Positions 1 to 6,899 of a DNA stretch of 15,300 nucleotides are shown here, piece by piece; the stretch's first letter is position 1, and each line of letters opens with the position of its first letter. Location of the stretch: positions 1 through 15,300 of the forward strand of contig CAJUIK010000004.1 in the NCBI GenBank assembly GCA_910585875.1, read 5' to 3'. The translations under genes were made by a program, and so were the position numbers. The notes under the pieces were generated by a model that was given only the letters and a program-made list of their open reading frames with translations, searched no databases and was not told the origin of the DNA. The stretch is from an uncultured Eubacteriales bacterium. GTDB lineage: Bacteria; Bacillota; Clostridia; Oscillospirales; Butyricicoccaceae.

Positions 1-1371
1 CTGCTGAACAAACCGGACATCCTGCTGCTGGACGAGCCCACCAACCACTTGGATCTCCACTCTATCGAGTGGCTGGAGGACTATCTCTCCTCTTTCAAAG
101 GGGCTGTGCTGGTTGTCTCTCACGACCGGTATTTCCTGGATCGGGTGGCCCAGCGTATTCTGGAACTGGAAGAGGGTAAAATTACCAGCTATCCGGGCAA
201 TTACAGCTATTATGTGGATCGCAAGCAGGAGCTGATCGAGCAGCTGGAAGCGGCCAAACGCCGGCAGGACAAGGAGATCGCCCGGCTCAGCTTCACGGTG
301 GAGCGCATGAAAGGCTGGGGCATGGGCAACGCTAAGCTGATGAAGCGGGCCTTCGCCATGGAGCGCCGGCTCCAGCGGATTCAACGGGTCAAGACCATCC
401 GCCAGGAGCACAAAATGAAAAACCGCTTCAAAGAGGCGGGGCGCTCGGGAGACGAAGTGTACCAGCTATCCGGCCTTCAGGCCGGCTATGAATTCCCCTT
501 CCATCAGCCCTTCGACGCCGCCGTGCTGCGGGGGGAGCGCATCGCCGTGATCGGCGACAACGGCTGCGGCAAAACCACCCTGGTGGGAACGATGCTGGGC
601 CAGAAAACGCCCTATGCAGGCCGGGTTTACCAGGGCGCCGGCCTGCGTTTGGGATATTTGCCCCAGGTGGTGGAATTCGCCCGGCCGGACAGAACCATTC
701 TGGATACCATGCTCTATGAAACCGGCCTGGACGTCCAGGACAGCCGGGACAGGCTGGCGACCTATGGCTTCAAGGGCGAGAGCGTTTTCAAAGAGGTCTA
801 CGTGCTGTCCGGCGGCGAAAAGGCCCGGCTCAAGCTGTGCATTTTTATGAACAGCGAGGTCAACACACTATTTCTGGACGAGCCGACCAACCATCTGGAT
901 ATCCTGACAAAAGAGTGGATTGAAGACGCCATCGACGATTTCAACGAAACCATGATTTTCGTCTCCCACGACCGGTATTTTATCAACCGATTCGCCACTC
1001 GGATTTGGAGCTTTGAAAACGGACAAATCGAGGATTATATCGGGACATACGAGGAATATCAGCAGGCCCGGGCCCGCCGTGCCGCCCAGCGCCAGAGCGG
1101 GCCTCAGGAAAAGACGCCGGCTCGGCCGGCGGCCAAGCCCCAAAACCCCCGGCGAGACAGCCGGGAGGAGCGCCGCCGCCGCAGGGAGCTGGAGCGGCAG
1201 ATTGCCGCTGGAGAAGAGCGGTTGGAGGAGCTGGATCTGCTGATGGCCCAGTGCGGCAGCGACCATGTGCGCCTGGCGGAGCTTTTTGAGGAAAAGGAGA
1301 GGCTGGAAAACCAGCTTCTGGAGCTTTACGACCAGCAGGAAAAGCTGGACGCGGAAACGGAGGAACCCTGA
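1..1371 (+). CDS. ABC-F family ATPase, C-terminal 456 residues (5' end outside window)
   Basis: The frame is open from base 1, so this is the end of a longer gene; the first Walker A and its signature motif are missing. Visible in order are Walker B of the first ATPase domain (LLLDEPTNHLD, residues 8-18), an inter-domain linker rich in charged helix (about residues 75-140), and a complete second ATPase domain. That domain has Walker A GDNGCGKTT (185-193), signature LSGGEKARLKL, Walker B TLFLDEPTNHLD and switch His in VSHDRYF. A basic, Arg-rich stretch and a C-terminal helical coiled-coil tail follow, as in YdiF/Uup-type members. There are no membrane segments. ABC-F proteins act on ribosomes as translation factors or antibiotic-protection proteins; which role applies here cannot be read from the sequence. 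The stop overlaps the next ATG (ATGA at 1371). Confidence 0.95.
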   Translation: MLNKPDILLLDEPTNHLDLHSIEWLEDYLSSFKGAVLVVSHDRYFLDRVAQRILELEEGKITSYPGNYSYYVDRKQELIEQLEAAKRRQDKEIARLSFTVERMKGWGMGNAKLMKRAFAMERRLQRIQRVKTIRQEHKMKNRFKEAGRSGDEVYQLSGLQAGYEFPFHQPFDAAVLRGERIAVIGDNGCGKTTLVGTMLGQKTPYAGRVYQGAGLRLGYLPQVVEFARPDRTILDTMLYETGLDVQDSRDRLATYGFKGESVFKEVYVLSGGEKARLKLCIFMNSEVNTLFLDEPTNHLDILTKEWIEDAIDDFNETMIFVSHDRYFINRFATRIWSFENGQIEDYIGTYEEYQQARARRAAQRQSGPQEKTPARPAAKPQNPRRDSREERRRRRELERQIAAGEERLEELDLLMAQCGSDHVRLAELFEEKERLENQLLELYDQQEKLDAETEEP

Positions 1372-2093
1372 TGTCTGTATTGCAAATTTCCCATTTTTCC
1401 AAAGACTACAACGGCAAAAAGGCCGTGGAGGATCTGTCTTTGGAGATCCAGGCCGGAGAAATCTACGGCTTTATCGGTCACAACGGAGCGGGCAAGACCA
1501 CCACCATCAAGGCGGTGGCCGGCATCCTGCCCTTTACCCAGGGCGAGATTTTGGTGGACGGGGTTTCTGTACGCCAGGACCCCATCGCCTGCAAAAGAAA
1601 AATCGCCTATATCCCAGACAACCCGGATTTGTATGAGTTTCTGTCCGGCGTCAAGTATTTGAATTTCATCGCCGATATCTTCCGCGTACCCAAAGACCAG
1701 CGGGAGGAGCGGATTCACCGCTATGCGGAGGTTTTTGGCATGACGGAGGATCTGGGCAGCTCCATCGGCGCCTATTCCCACGGCATGAAGCAAAAGCTCT
1801 CCCTGATCGCCGCCCTGATCCACGAGCCCAAGCTGATGCTGCTGGACGAACCCTTTGTGGGCCTGGATCCCAAGGCCGCCCACGACCTGAAGCAAATCAT
1901 GCGGCGGCTGTGCGACGAGGGCGGAGCCATCTTCTTTTCCACCCATGTGCTGGAGGTGGCGGAAAAACTGTGCGACAAGGTGGCCATTATCAAAAGCGGC
2001 AGATTGGCGGCCAGCGGCTCGATGGATCAGGTGCGGGGCGACGAATCGCTGGAACAGGTGTTTTTGGAGTTGGTGGATGATGAGAGAGCTTAA
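1371..2093 (+). CDS. ABC exporter ATP-binding protein
   Basis: This 240-residue protein is a complete single ATPase domain. It has Walker A GHNGAGKTT (36-44), a Q-loop region reading YIPDNPDLYEFL (Asp in place of Gln, common in this exporter group), signature YSHGMKQKLSL (from residue 135), Walker B LMLLDEP (155-161) and switch His192. It should energise the membrane protein encoded next, forming an ABC-2 type exporter at the cytoplasmic membrane. The substrate is unknown; small export ATPases of this kind often serve peptides, drugs or lipids. Its ATG overlaps the stop of the ABC-F gene, and its own end overlaps the permease start by 17 bases, so the three genes are probably translated together. 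No promoter is visible between them. Confidence 0.95.
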   Translation: MSVLQISHFSKDYNGKKAVEDLSLEIQAGEIYGFIGHNGAGKTTTIKAVAGILPFTQGEILVDGVSVRQDPIACKRKIAYIPDNPDLYEFLSGVKYLNFIADIFRVPKDQREERIHRYAEVFGMTEDLGSSIGAYSHGMKQKLSLIAALIHEPKLMLLDEPFVGLDPKAAHDLKQIMRRLCDEGGAIFFSTHVLEVAEKLCDKVAIIKSGRLAASGSMDQVRGDESLEQVFLELVDDERA

Positions 2094-3690
2094 TTTACTG
2101 ATTAAACTGCGCCTTCGGGGCGCTTTGCAGCTGAAAGGCCGCCGGGGGAGAAAGATTTCCGGCTGGAAAAAGGTCCTTTTCGCCCTGCTGATGGTCTATC
2201 TGGCCGGGGCGATGGCGTTTTTGTTCGGCGGTATGTCCTATGCGCTGGTTTCCCAGCTCCAGGGCCTGGGGCTTTCTTGGCTTGCCTTGGCGTTAGGCGC
2301 CTTTTTTTCGGCGGCCCTGTGCTTTATCATGACGGTGTTTTCCACTCAGTCCCAGATTTTCCAAGCCAGGGACAACGACCAGCTTTTGTCCCTTCCGCTG
2401 ACGGCGGGACAGATTGCGGCCAGCCGCCTGCTCAGTATGCTGGCGCTGGAATATCTCTATAATTTTGTGGTGATGGTTCCGACGGTAGGGGTCTATTGCT
2501 GGCTGACGAGGCCGGGTTGGGTCTTTTATCCCATGCTGATTGCGCTGTCCCTGCTGTTGCCGCTGCTGCCTCTGTCGCTGGCCGGCGCCGTGGGCTATCT
2601 GTTCGCCCTGATCAGCAGCCGTTTTGCCCGGCTGAAAAACCTGATTGTTATTCTCTTGTCCGTGGGCGCCTTTTGTCTGTATTTCTATTTCTGTCTGAAT
2701 TTGAACCAATATATGGCCCTGTTGATGCAGGAAGGCCAAAGTCTGGCCGGAGTGTTCCGCAAATCCTTGCCGCCCTTTTATCACTTTGCGGCGGCGCTGG
2801 AACAGGGCTCTTGGGGCTCTTTCTTGATTTGCGCTCTGTGGAGTCTGGTTCCGGCGGCTCTGCTGTATGTTCTGCTGGCCAAAGGATTTTTCCGGGTGGG
2901 TTCCGCCGCCGGCGTCAAGACGCCTTACAAGCGCCGGCCGCTGCGGGAAAGCAGCCCTTGGGCGGCTGTGCTGAAAAAAGAAGCGGCTCGGCTGTTTTCC
3001 ATGCCTACCTATTTGTTCAACAGCGGGGTAGGGGCCTTTTTGATGGTGATTTTGTCCGTCATGGCGGCGCTGAAAGGGGAGGAATTGATTTCAGCTATGG
3101 TCATGGGGCTGCCCACCGAAGCGGCGGCGGCTCTGGGCGACCTGCTGGCTCCGCTGCTGACGGCGTCGCTGTGCTTCTGCGCGCTGATGATCTGCACCAC
3201 CGCCGCCAGCGTCTCTTTGGAAGGGGATAAGATGTGGATTCTGCGCAGCAGCCCGCTGACGGCCCGGCAGGTCTTTGCCGGCAAGCTGGCTTTGGATCTC
3301 TGGCTGCTGGTTCCCGCCTCTGTCGTCAGCGCCGGGATTTTGGGCCTGTCCCTGCCCCTCCCTTGGGCGGATATCGCCTGTCTGGCCGCCGCGCCTTTGT
3401 GTTTCGGCCTGTTTATCGCCTTGGCCGGGCTCTATGCCAACCTGTGCCTGCCGCGGTTTGATTATTCCAGCGACACAGCCGTGGTGAAGCAGAGCGCCAG
3501 CGTGATGACGGTCTCTCTGGGCAGCATGGCCGTGCTGGCTCTGTTTGTGGGAGGCTATGTGTTCCTGGGCCGGGAGGCGATGGGCTATCGTCAGTTCTGC
3601 GGCCTCTCCTGCCTGATCCTGCTGGCCCTCAGCGCCCTGCTCTGGCGGCTGATCTGCACAGACGGCGCCCGGCGATATGAGGAATTTTAA
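2077..3690 (+). CDS. ABC exporter permease, large multi-span membrane protein
   Basis: The protein has about 537 residues and 11-12 hydrophobic spans separated by short basic loops. I chose the ATG at 2077 (a second ATG follows at 2080) because a GGAG lies seven bases upstream, inside the ATPase gene; the frame is open further upstream but without a site. After the first spans comes a cytoplasmic segment, QARDNDQLLSLPLTAGQI (96-113), typical of clostridial ABC-2 permeases. A related segment, reading SSPLTARQVFAGKLALD, recurs near residues 390-405, so the two halves look like an old internal duplication. It pairs with the preceding ATPase. The family is sure at the level of an ABC-2-like permease; the substrate is not predictable. 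Confidence 0.9.
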   Translation: MMRELNLLIKLRLRGALQLKGRRGRKISGWKKVLFALLMVYLAGAMAFLFGGMSYALVSQLQGLGLSWLALALGAFFSAALCFIMTVFSTQSQIFQARDNDQLLSLPLTAGQIAASRLLSMLALEYLYNFVVMVPTVGVYCWLTRPGWVFYPMLIALSLLLPLLPLSLAGAVGYLFALISSRFARLKNLIVILLSVGAFCLYFYFCLNLNQYMALLMQEGQSLAGVFRKSLPPFYHFAAALEQGSWGSFLICALWSLVPAALLYVLLAKGFFRVGSAAGVKTPYKRRPLRESSPWAAVLKKEAARLFSMPTYLFNSGVGAFLMVILSVMAALKGEELISAMVMGLPTEAAAALGDLLAPLLTASLCFCALMICTTAASVSLEGDKMWILRSSPLTARQVFAGKLALDLWLLVPASVVSAGILGLSLPLPWADIACLAAAPLCFGLFIALAGLYANLCLPRFDYSSDTAVVKQSASVMTVSLGSMAVLALFVGGYVFLGREAMGYRQFCGLSCLILLALSALLWRLICTDGARRYEEF

Positions 3691-3693
3691 TCG

Positions 3694-3760
3694 GGCCCGC
3701 TCTCTTTGCCGGGCCTGTTGAGAAACTCCCCCCGCGAAGCTTAGGCTCGCGGGGGGAGTT
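3694..3760. terminator. Hairpin pair between convergent genes, likely bidirectional terminator
   Basis: A perfect 14-bp stem, AACTCCCCCCGCGA (3724-3737) with its complement at 3747-3760, closes a 9-base loop. A smaller 6-bp stem (3694-3699 with 3710-3715) precedes it. The site lies between the permease stop and the stop of the minus-strand lipoprotein gene. A T-run on the plus strand (3771-3775) begins ten bases after the stem, so it is not a textbook intrinsic terminator, but position and stability make termination the best explanation. Confidence 0.7.
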
Positions 3761-3766
3761 CAGCGG

Positions 3767-4042
3767 TTACTTTTTGTTGACGTTATTGTCGGAATTGTCC
3801 ATTCGGTCGTTTCGGTCATTTCGGTCGTCGACGTCGTTGTCCAGCGCGTCGTCCACGGCGTCCATGCCGTTTTCAGCTGCGTCCTCCACAGAATCCAGCA
3901 CGTCCTTGCCGGCGTCCTTCAGGTTGGAGCCGGCGTCCTTCAGGTCCTGACCCGGGTCGTTGGCGTCGTTTCGGTTGGAGCAGGCGCCGGCCGACAGCAG
4001 CAGAGCCGCGGCCGCAATGAAAGACAAAAATCGTTTGTTCAT
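3767..4042 (-). CDS. Small Asp-rich lipoprotein
   Basis: This 91-residue protein starts with a lipoprotein signal: MNKR, a hydrophobic stretch, then a lipobox ending SAGAC with Cys21 as the lipidation site. The mature part is extremely acidic and low in complexity, with repeated KDAG and DRND units and a helical middle, and it ends in Asn/Lys. It should be anchored on the outer face of the cytoplasmic membrane (or on a spore membrane). The start has an AAGGA about ten bases upstream. It lies 35 bases downstream of the 58-residue gene on the same strand, with no visible promoter between, so the two are probably co-transcribed. I do not recognise a family; an extracytoplasmic ion-binding or spacer role would be a guess. 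Confidence 0.8.
   Translation of the reverse strand: MNKRFLSFIAAAALLLSAGACSNRNDANDPGQDLKDAGSNLKDAGKDVLDSVEDAAENGMDAVDDALDNDVDDRNDRNDRMDNSDNNVNKK
3804..3830 (-). repeat. Three tandem 9-base units inside the Asp-rich lipoprotein gene
   Basis: On the plus strand CGGTCGTTT (3804-3812), CGGTCATTT (3813-3821) and CGGTCGTCG (3822-3830) follow each other directly. Read on the minus strand they encode the DDRNDRNDRM stretch near the protein's C-terminus. Such a unit could expand or contract by slippage without shifting the frame. Confidence 0.75.
3908..3945 (-). repeat. 17-base direct repeat, 21-base period, in the lipoprotein gene
   Basis: GCCGGCGTCCTTCAGGT occurs at 3908-3924 and again, identically, at 3929-3945. 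The period is 21 bases, or seven codons, and the repeat encodes the two KDAG-containing units of the mature lipoprotein. Confidence 0.8.
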
Positions 4043-4077
4043 CAGAGCACATTCCTTTCCTCTGCGGCTGCGCCGCG

Positions 4078-4254
4078 TTATTTCTGGTTTTCCATCACCC
4101 AGCGCATCTCTTCCTCCACGCTTTCATCATTCGGCACAGGGGCGCCGGTGTCCGGACGCCGTCCGTCCCGCCGCATACCGGCGTGGGTGTATTCTGTGCG
4201 GGCGGGGAGCGGGGTTCTTTGTTTGCCGCGGGAGGTTTCGTCCTGTTGTTTCAT
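4078..4254 (-). CDS. 58-residue hydrophilic protein, probable DUF3787-type spore protein
   Basis: The reading frame runs from the ATG at 4254 to the TAA at 4078-4080, with a strong AAAAGGAG about eleven bases upstream of the start (4266-4273 on the plus strand). The product is hydrophilic, begins MKQQDETSRGK, has a TPLPAR...YTHAG segment in the middle, then a PVPNDESVEEE segment, and ends in WVMENQK. From memory this layout (short basic head, a TP..., PIP/PVP-(S/N)-(D/E) segment, and an acidic helix ending WVxxNQK) matches DUF3787, whose members include spore surface proteins in Clostridioides; I could not run the comparison. It is the first gene of a likely two-gene unit with the Asp-rich lipoprotein. 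No clear sigma-A promoter is upstream. Confidence 0.75.
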   Translation of the reverse strand: MKQQDETSRGKQRTPLPARTEYTHAGMRRDGRRPDTGAPVPNDESVEEEMRWVMENQK

Positions 4255-4395
4255 GGCGGAAAAAACTCCTTTTGCACAGTAGTATTTTGGGGGAAAAGGC
4301 GTATACTATCGTTGCCAGCCGGTCTGCCGCCTGCCGGCAAACGGGGTCGATACCGCTATTGTGCCCGGCGGGCGGCGGACTATGTAAAAAAATAT
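4255..4395. other. Divergent intergenic region, no gene seen
   Basis: This stretch separates the minus-strand spore-type gene from the cold-shock promoter. It holds the ribosome binding site of the 58-residue gene (4266-4273) and a GC-rich segment with short imperfect dyads around 4314-4341 and 4360-4376. I see no open frame with a usable start and no convincing sigma-A promoter pointing left. Together with the leader described next, the gene-free stretch is about 319 bases. Confidence 0.5.
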
Positions 4396-4424
4396 TTGAC
4401 AAACCGGCGGACTGGTGATATACT
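4396..4424 (+). promoter_or_regulatory. Sigma-A promoter of the cold-shock gene
   Basis: TTGACA (4396-4401), a 17-base spacer, and TATACT (4419-4424) make a near-consensus housekeeping promoter. Transcription should begin near 4431, giving a leader of about 140 bases before the cold-shock start codon. The flanking DNA is AT-rich compared with the rest of the window. Confidence 0.9.
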
Positions 4425-4463
4425 AAAAATCGATAATGTGAATATTCTGGAATGAACGATTGT

Positions 4464-4531
4464 ACTCACATCTTTTTGTAAGTCATTGTCCGTATTCATG
4501 ATGATTTACAAAAAGACGTGAGTCTTTTTTT
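4464..4531 (+). terminator. Terminator-like hairpin inside the cold-shock leader (candidate attenuator)
   Basis: ACTCACATCTTTTTGTAA (4464-4481) pairs with TTACAAAAAGACGTGAGT (4506-4523) at 17 of 18 positions, the exception being an A-C mismatch. The loop is 24 bases. The right arm is followed by C and seven T residues (4525-4531), so all parts of an intrinsic terminator are present about 40 bases before the start codon of the downstream gene. RNA from the promoter at 4396 would either end here as a transcript of about 100 bases or read through into the gene. The loop can itself pair weakly (TCAT with ATGA), so alternative folds are possible. Confidence 0.75.
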
Positions 4532-4573
4532 CAAGAAAGCAATACGCACTAATTTATATATGGAGGTACCATT

Positions 4574-4783
4574 ATGACCGGTACAGTAAAATGGTTCAAC
4601 GAGGAAAAGGGCTATGGCTTCCTGTCTTGCGACGAGGGCGGCGACGACGTGTTTGTGCATTTCTCCGCCATCCAGGCTGAAGGCTTCCGCACTCTGCGGG
4701 AGGGCCAGAAAGTCAGCTTCGACGTGGAGCCCGATCCCAAGAACAGCGAAAAGCTGAGGGCCGCCAACGTTGTGACTCTGTAA
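4574..4783 (+). CDS. Cold-shock domain protein (CspA family)
   Basis: This 69-residue protein is a single cold-shock domain of normal length. It shows the start MTGTVKWFN, RNP1 as KGYGFL and RNP2 as VFVHFSAI, followed by the EGQKVSFDVE strand. These aromatic motifs bind single-stranded nucleic acid; the family acts as RNA chaperones in the cytoplasm and helps translation after a temperature drop or on entry to slow growth. The start is fixed by GGAGG (4562-4566) seven bases upstream. The gene is monocistronic: promoter at 4396, leader with a terminator-like hairpin, and its own terminator at 4805. Confidence 0.97.
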   Translation: MTGTVKWFNEEKGYGFLSCDEGGDDVFVHFSAIQAEGFRTLREGQKVSFDVEPDPKNSEKLRAANVVTL

Positions 4784-4804
4784 GCTGCGCAAAGATAGGC
4801 ATGA

Positions 4805-4839
4805 AACGCGCTTCCTCGCCAAAGAGGAGCGCGTTTTTT
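4805..4839 (+). terminator. Intrinsic terminator of the cold-shock gene
   Basis: AACGCGCTTCCTC (4805-4817) pairs with GAGGAGCGCGTT (4824-4835), with one bulged T and a 6-base loop, and a run of six T residues ends at 4839. Confidence 0.93.
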
Positions 4840-4902
4840 GTTTCTCTCGCCGCTTTTTGGGGCAAACGCCCAGAAAATCTGGGGGATATCGCCAGGGGGC
4901 AC

Positions 4903-4931
4903 TTGAAAGCCGCCGGGCTTTCGTCTATAAT
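4903..4931 (+). promoter_or_regulatory. Sigma-A promoter of the M24 peptidase-prfA-ppa-sua5/coaE unit
   Basis: TTGAAA (4903-4908), a 17-base spacer, and a consensus TATAAT (4926-4931) lie 40 bases ahead of the M24 peptidase start. No other good promoter is seen before the terminator at 9135, so this probably drives all four genes. Confidence 0.88.
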
Positions 4932-4970
4932 AGAATAGAATATATAAAGACGGTAAAGGGGGCCGGTTTG

Positions 4971-5672
4971 ATGGAAATTGCTCAGGGTCATATCCAGGCC
5001 CAGTCGATCGCCAAACAGACCATGGAATTCATTCGTAACCAGATACGGCCCGGCATGGAGCTGGCGGAGATCCGGCGGCTGTGCGAGGCGGAAATGATCC
5101 GTCTGGGAGCTGATTCCTTCTGGTATTATGACGTGGGCGCTTTCTGCTTCGCCGGGGACCAGACGGCCCTGTCTGTTTCCGGGCGGCAGTATCAAACGGC
5201 GGACCGGCGGATCCAGCGGGAGGATCTGATTACCATCGATTTGAGCCCCCAGATCGGCGGACGGTGGGGCGATTATGCCCGAACCATTGTTTTGCAGGAG
5301 GGCAAAGTCGTCCGGCAGGCGGCGGACGTCCAAAACGAAGAATGGAGAAGCGGCTTGTTGACAGAAGAGCTGCTGCGCCAGGAGCTGCGGAGCTTCGCCC
5401 GCCCAGAAATCAGCTTCCATCAGCTGTACGAGCATTTCAACCGGCTCATTGAGAAAAGCGGGTTTGTCAATCTGGATTTCCTGGGCAACTTGGGCCATAC
5501 CATCGTCCAGAACAAGGCGGAGCGGGTTTTCATCGAACAGGGGGCCGAGCTCCGGCTGGGGGAAGCGGGATTATTTACCTTTGAACCCCACATCGGCAGG
5601 CCCGGCTCGGTTTATGGATATAAGCGGGAAGATATTTATTATTTTGACGAAAAGGGCCTGCAGCAATTGTAG
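4971..5672 (+). CDS. M24 family (pita-bread) metallopeptidase-like protein
   Basis: This is a 233-residue single-domain protein with the creatinase/aminopeptidase fold and without the N-terminal domain of full Xaa-Pro peptidases. All five metal ligands expected for the family can be placed: Asp90 (ITIDLSP), Asp101 (WGDYART), His176 (LGHTI), Glu205 (FTFEPHIG) and Glu220 (KREDIYYF). It should therefore be an active dinuclear-metal hydrolase acting on peptides with an accessible N-terminus; the exact substrate is not clear. I start it at the ATG at 4971, after an AAAGGGGG site and just behind the promoter. The frame is open further upstream, but that part would precede the promoter. It is the first gene of the prfA unit. 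Confidence 0.9.
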   Translation: MEIAQGHIQAQSIAKQTMEFIRNQIRPGMELAEIRRLCEAEMIRLGADSFWYYDVGAFCFAGDQTALSVSGRQYQTADRRIQREDLITIDLSPQIGGRWGDYARTIVLQEGKVVRQAADVQNEEWRSGLLTEELLRQELRSFARPEISFHQLYEHFNRLIEKSGFVNLDFLGNLGHTIVQNKAERVFIEQGAELRLGEAGLFTFEPHIGRPGSVYGYKREDIYYFDEKGLQQL

Positions 5673-5738
5673 ACGCAGGCCGTATCGCAGGCAGACCAGG
5701 GAAATCAACCGAATATCAGGTAAAGGAATATAAAAAAT

Positions 5739-6818
5739 ATGCTGGAAAAGCTGAGACTTGTGGAAGAAAAATTGACGGAAATTGAAACCGCTTTGTCGGC
5801 GGAAGACCTGTATTCCGACCCGGCTGCGGCGGCTCGGCTGCTCAAGGAACAGAAGGAGCTGACGCCGGTGGTGGAGGCCTATCGGGCCTATCGCCGGGCG
5901 GAGCGGGATCTGGCCGACGCCCAGGAGCTGATGGGGGGCGACGACCCGGAAATGCGGGAGCTGGCCCAGGCGGAATACGAGGACGCCAAAGAGCGCCTGA
6001 CCCGGCTGGAGCAGGAGATCAAAATCCTGCTGCTGCCCAAGGACGAAAACGACGACAAAAACGTCATTGTGGAAATCCGCGGCGGCGTCGGCGGGGAAGA
6101 GGCGGCGCTGTTCGCCCATTCCCTGTACCGGATGTATAGTATGTACGCCGAAAGCAAGCGGTACGCCATCGAGGTGCTCAGCCTCAATGAAACCGAGCTG
6201 GGAGGCGTCAAGGAAATCAGCTTCGAGGTCCGGGGCCTGGGCGCCTGGGCCCGGTTCAAATATGAAAGCGGAACCCATCGGGTTCAGCGGGTGCCCGAGA
6301 CGGAATCCTCCGGCCGCATCCACACCTCGGCGGCCACAGTGGCCGTGTTGCCCGAGGCCGAGGAGGTGGAGGTGCAGATCGACCCAGCGGATTTGCAGAT
6401 CGACACCTACCGCTCCGGAGGCGCCGGCGGCCAGCACGTCAATAAGACGGAATCCGCCATCCGCATCACCCATCTGCCCACCGGGCTGGTGGTGGAATGC
6501 CAGGACGAGCGCAGCCAGCACAAAAACAAGGATCGGGCCATGAAGATCCTGCGCACCAAGCTCTATGAAATGCAGCAGGCCGCCCTGGACAAAGAGCGCG
6601 CCAGCGAGCGCCGCAGCCAGGTGGGCTCCGGCGACCGCAGCGAACGGGTGCGCACGTATAACTATCCCCAAGGCCGGGTGACGGATCACCGCATCGGCCT
6701 GACCCTCCACCGGCTGGACGCCGTGCTCAACGGCGATTTAGACGAGATTATCGACGCCCTCACCGCCGCCGACCAGGCGGAAAAACTGAGAGCCGGCGGC
6801 GACGCCTCCGCCGTATAA
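5739..6818 (+). CDS. prfA: Peptide chain release factor 1 (RF1)
   Basis: At 359 residues this is a full-length class I release factor. The codon-recognition tripeptide is PET (186-188, in HRVQRVPETESSGRIHTSA), the RF1 pattern for reading UAA and UAG, not the SPF of RF2. The catalytic GGQ (230-232) sits in the expected SGGAGGQHVNKTESAIR context. It hydrolyses peptidyl-tRNA on the ribosome at stop codons. AAAGGA lies upstream of the ATG. It follows the M24 peptidase by 66 bases. In many bacteria prmC, which methylates the GGQ glutamine, comes next, but here ppa does. Confidence 0.98.
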   Translation: MLEKLRLVEEKLTEIETALSAEDLYSDPAAAARLLKEQKELTPVVEAYRAYRRAERDLADAQELMGGDDPEMRELAQAEYEDAKERLTRLEQEIKILLLPKDENDDKNVIVEIRGGVGGEEAALFAHSLYRMYSMYAESKRYAIEVLSLNETELGGVKEISFEVRGLGAWARFKYESGTHRVQRVPETESSGRIHTSAATVAVLPEAEEVEVQIDPADLQIDTYRSGGAGGQHVNKTESAIRITHLPTGLVVECQDERSQHKNKDRAMKILRTKLYEMQQAALDKERASERRSQVGSGDRSERVRTYNYPQGRVTDHRIGLTLHRLDAVLNGDLDEIIDALTAADQAEKLRAGGDASAV

Positions 6819-6834
6819 TCAGCTTTGTCCGTTT

Positions 6835-6855
6835 TTCGCCCTAGGCCAGGGCGAA
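6835..6855 (+). other. Short hairpin between prfA and ppa
   Basis: TTCGCCCT (6835-6842) and AGGGCGAA (6848-6855) form a perfect 8-bp stem with a 5-base loop, 16 bases after the prfA stop. No T-run follows, so it is more likely a processing or stabilising stem in the message than a terminator. Confidence 0.5.
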
Positions 6856-6899
6856 GCAAAGGAAGGAAAGATCCAAAACGACAAAAGGGGGTTCCCCTG

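Noticed and set aside
4302..4307. A TATACT that could be a rightward -10 box ahead of the cold-shock promoter
   Set aside because: There is no acceptable -35 box 16-18 bases upstream, and a near-consensus promoter lies 95 bases further on.
4464..4531. Considered whether the cold-shock leader hairpin is a known riboswitch or T-box
   Set aside because: No T-box, SAM, TPP or similar conserved core was recognisable; the element is a simple stem with a T-run.
5655..5681. A 7-bp stem (GGCCTGC / GCAGGCC) around the M24 peptidase stop codon
   Set aside because: No T-run follows and the next gene shows no promoter of its own, so I do not call it a terminator.
5571..6710. A 379-codon open frame on the minus strand opposite prfA
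   Set aside because: It is antisense to a certain prfA gene, has the low-information composition of a shadow frame, and lacks a ribosome binding site.
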